Assembly (NCBI GenBank): GCA_019237175.1
Contig: JAFAHP010000794.1
Span: 1 to 14,168, forward strand
Length of the DNA: 14,168 nucleotides
From: Alphaproteobacteria bacterium
GTDB lineage: Bacteria; Pseudomonadota; Alphaproteobacteria; ATCC43930; CGMCC-115725
Reading direction: 5' to 3'
Positions 13,512-14,168 of this stretch are shown piece by piece. The translations under genes were made by a program, and so were the position numbers. The number at the start of each line of letters is the position of its first letter. The first letter of the stretch is position 1. The notes beneath the pieces were generated by a model, which worked only from the letters and a program-made list of their open reading frames with translations, was not told the origin of the DNA and made no database searches.

Positions 13512-14168
13512 ATGCCACCACAACCGCAGCCGTTTTCTCTCGCCGTTGCCGACGAGACCATCGCCGATCTGCGCGAGCGGCTCGGGCGCACACGGTTTCC
13601 CGACCAGGCGCCGGGCGCGCCATGGGCTTACGGCACCGATGTCGGCTATCTACGACAGCTCGTCGATTATTGGCGGACCGCGTTCGATTGGCGGCGCGAG
13701 GAGGCGCGGTTGAATGCCTTCCCGCAGTACAAGGTGCCGCTCGCCGGCATCGACCTGCATTTCCTGCATGTGCCTGGCAACGGCCCCTCCCCCTGCCCTC
13801 TGCTGTTATGGCACGGCTGGCCGGGATCGGTCTTCGAGTTCATCGAGCTGAGCCCGCGCCTGACCGACCCGGCGCGGTTCGGCGGCAGGCCGGAGGACGC
13901 GTTCACCGTTGTGGCGCCTTCGCTGCCCGGCTACGGCCTCTCGTTCAAGCCCGGTCAGCCGCGCTTTGGCATCGAGGAGATAGCCGACTGCGTCGCCGAG
14001 CTGATGCGGGATAAGTTGAGCTACCCGCGCTTTGCGGTGCAGGGCGGCGATTGGGGTGCCATTACTGCCGCCCGTCTCGGCTGCACGCATGCCGACAAGC
14101 TGATCGGCGTTCACGTCAATCTGCTGGCGGTCCGCCGCGACCAGCAGCCTGGACCCGACGCTCCGCCG
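13512..14168 (+). CDS. Epoxide hydrolase, EHN-domain (microsomal-like) family, 3' end outside the window
   Basis: ATG 13512 is preceded by GGGAGG with 5-base spacing, and the frame is open to the window edge (219 codons). The first ~100 residues are an epoxide hydrolase N-terminal domain (FSLAVADETIADLRERLGRT, RFPDQ, VGYLRQLVDYWRTAFDWRRE, LNAFPQYKVPLAGIDLHFLH). They are followed by the alpha/beta hydrolase core: oxyanion-hole HGWPG (101-105), SLPGYGLSF, and nucleophile Asp180 in QGGDWGA. The catalytic histidine, second acid and cap tyrosines lie beyond the edge; the family is usually 370-400 residues. It belongs to a different subfamily from the hydrolase at 11841-12809. The gene was missed by stop-to-stop ORF calling because it has no stop in the window. 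Confidence 0.9.
   Translation, partial: MPPQPQPFSLAVADETIADLRERLGRTRFPDQAPGAPWAYGTDVGYLRQLVDYWRTAFDWRREEARLNAFPQYKVPLAGIDLHFLHVPGNGPSPCPLLLWHGWPGSVFEFIELSPRLTDPARFGGRPEDAFTVVAPSLPGYGLSFKPGQPRFGIEEIADCVAELMRDKLSYPRFAVQGGDWGAITAARLGCTHADKLIGVHVNLLAVRRDQQPGPDAPP

Noticed and set aside
13496..14014. A 172-codon plus-strand frame overlapping the second epoxide hydrolase
   Set aside because: The frame starting at ATG 13512 carries HGWPG and GGDWGA and an EHN domain; this alternative frame is arginine-rich and motif-free.

Overview
The window is GC-rich (most third positions are G or C, apart from an AT-rich stretch near 5250-5340) and reads like an alphaproteobacterial chromosome. The best protein matches I can recall for the small conserved proteins, the GH15-otsA pair and the type of Aas enzyme are in Rhizobiales and Rhodospirillales, but I cannot name a genus from sequence alone. 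Gene order is a patchwork of intact genes and decayed remnants rather than one operon or island.

Layout. 1-1052: 3' end of aas (acyl-ACP synthetase / lysophospholipid acyltransferase). 1053-2080: no intact gene. This stretch holds a degenerate type I-E-like CRISPR relic (1302-1454), a C/G-rich palindrome (1517-1546) and the start of an IS481-type transposase (about 1575-1793). 2081-3514 (-): intact otsA, whose start overlaps the end of a frameshifted GH15 glucoamylase remnant (to about 3900). 3957-4182 (+): a scrap of a DEAD-box RNA helicase. 4182-5050 (-): three small genes, two with a predicted membrane segment. 5051-5413: a divergent intergenic region with a 12-bp inverted repeat and a likely sigma-70 promoter, then a transglutaminase-like cysteine peptidase homologue (5414-6226, +). 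6228-6754 (-): two direct copies of a small ORF, one frameshifted. 6784-8407 (-): groEL with an amber codon at position 51 and a frameshift. 8522-9363 (-): three small conserved genes. 9590-9941 (-): frameshifted ureF-ureG junction. 9931-10432 (+): a second aas copy reduced to part of its acyltransferase domain joined out of frame to its last 85 codons. 10467-10552: REP-like palindromes. 10609-10938 (-): a secreted Pro/Tyr-rich protein. 11070-12809 (+): an SDR oxidoreductase and a soluble-type epoxide hydrolase in one operon. 12933-13451 (+): an antitoxin-like gene with a twice-frameshifted ParE/RelE toxin. 13512 to the end (+): a second epoxide hydrolase, of the EHN-domain family, cut by the window edge.

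Functional reading. The intact genes cover phospholipid acyl recycling (aas), trehalose synthesis (otsA), and handling of epoxides or related xenobiotics (SDR plus two unrelated-subfamily epoxide hydrolases). The dominant theme is decay: at least eight separate remnants (CRISPR, IS481, GH15, helicase, small-ORF copy, groEL, ureF/ureG with aas-2, toxin), several with clean junctions between unrelated genes. I do not see a convincing new multi-gene system. The strongest unexpected signals are the CRISPR relic, the ureFG/aas-2 junction and the toxin-less antitoxin.
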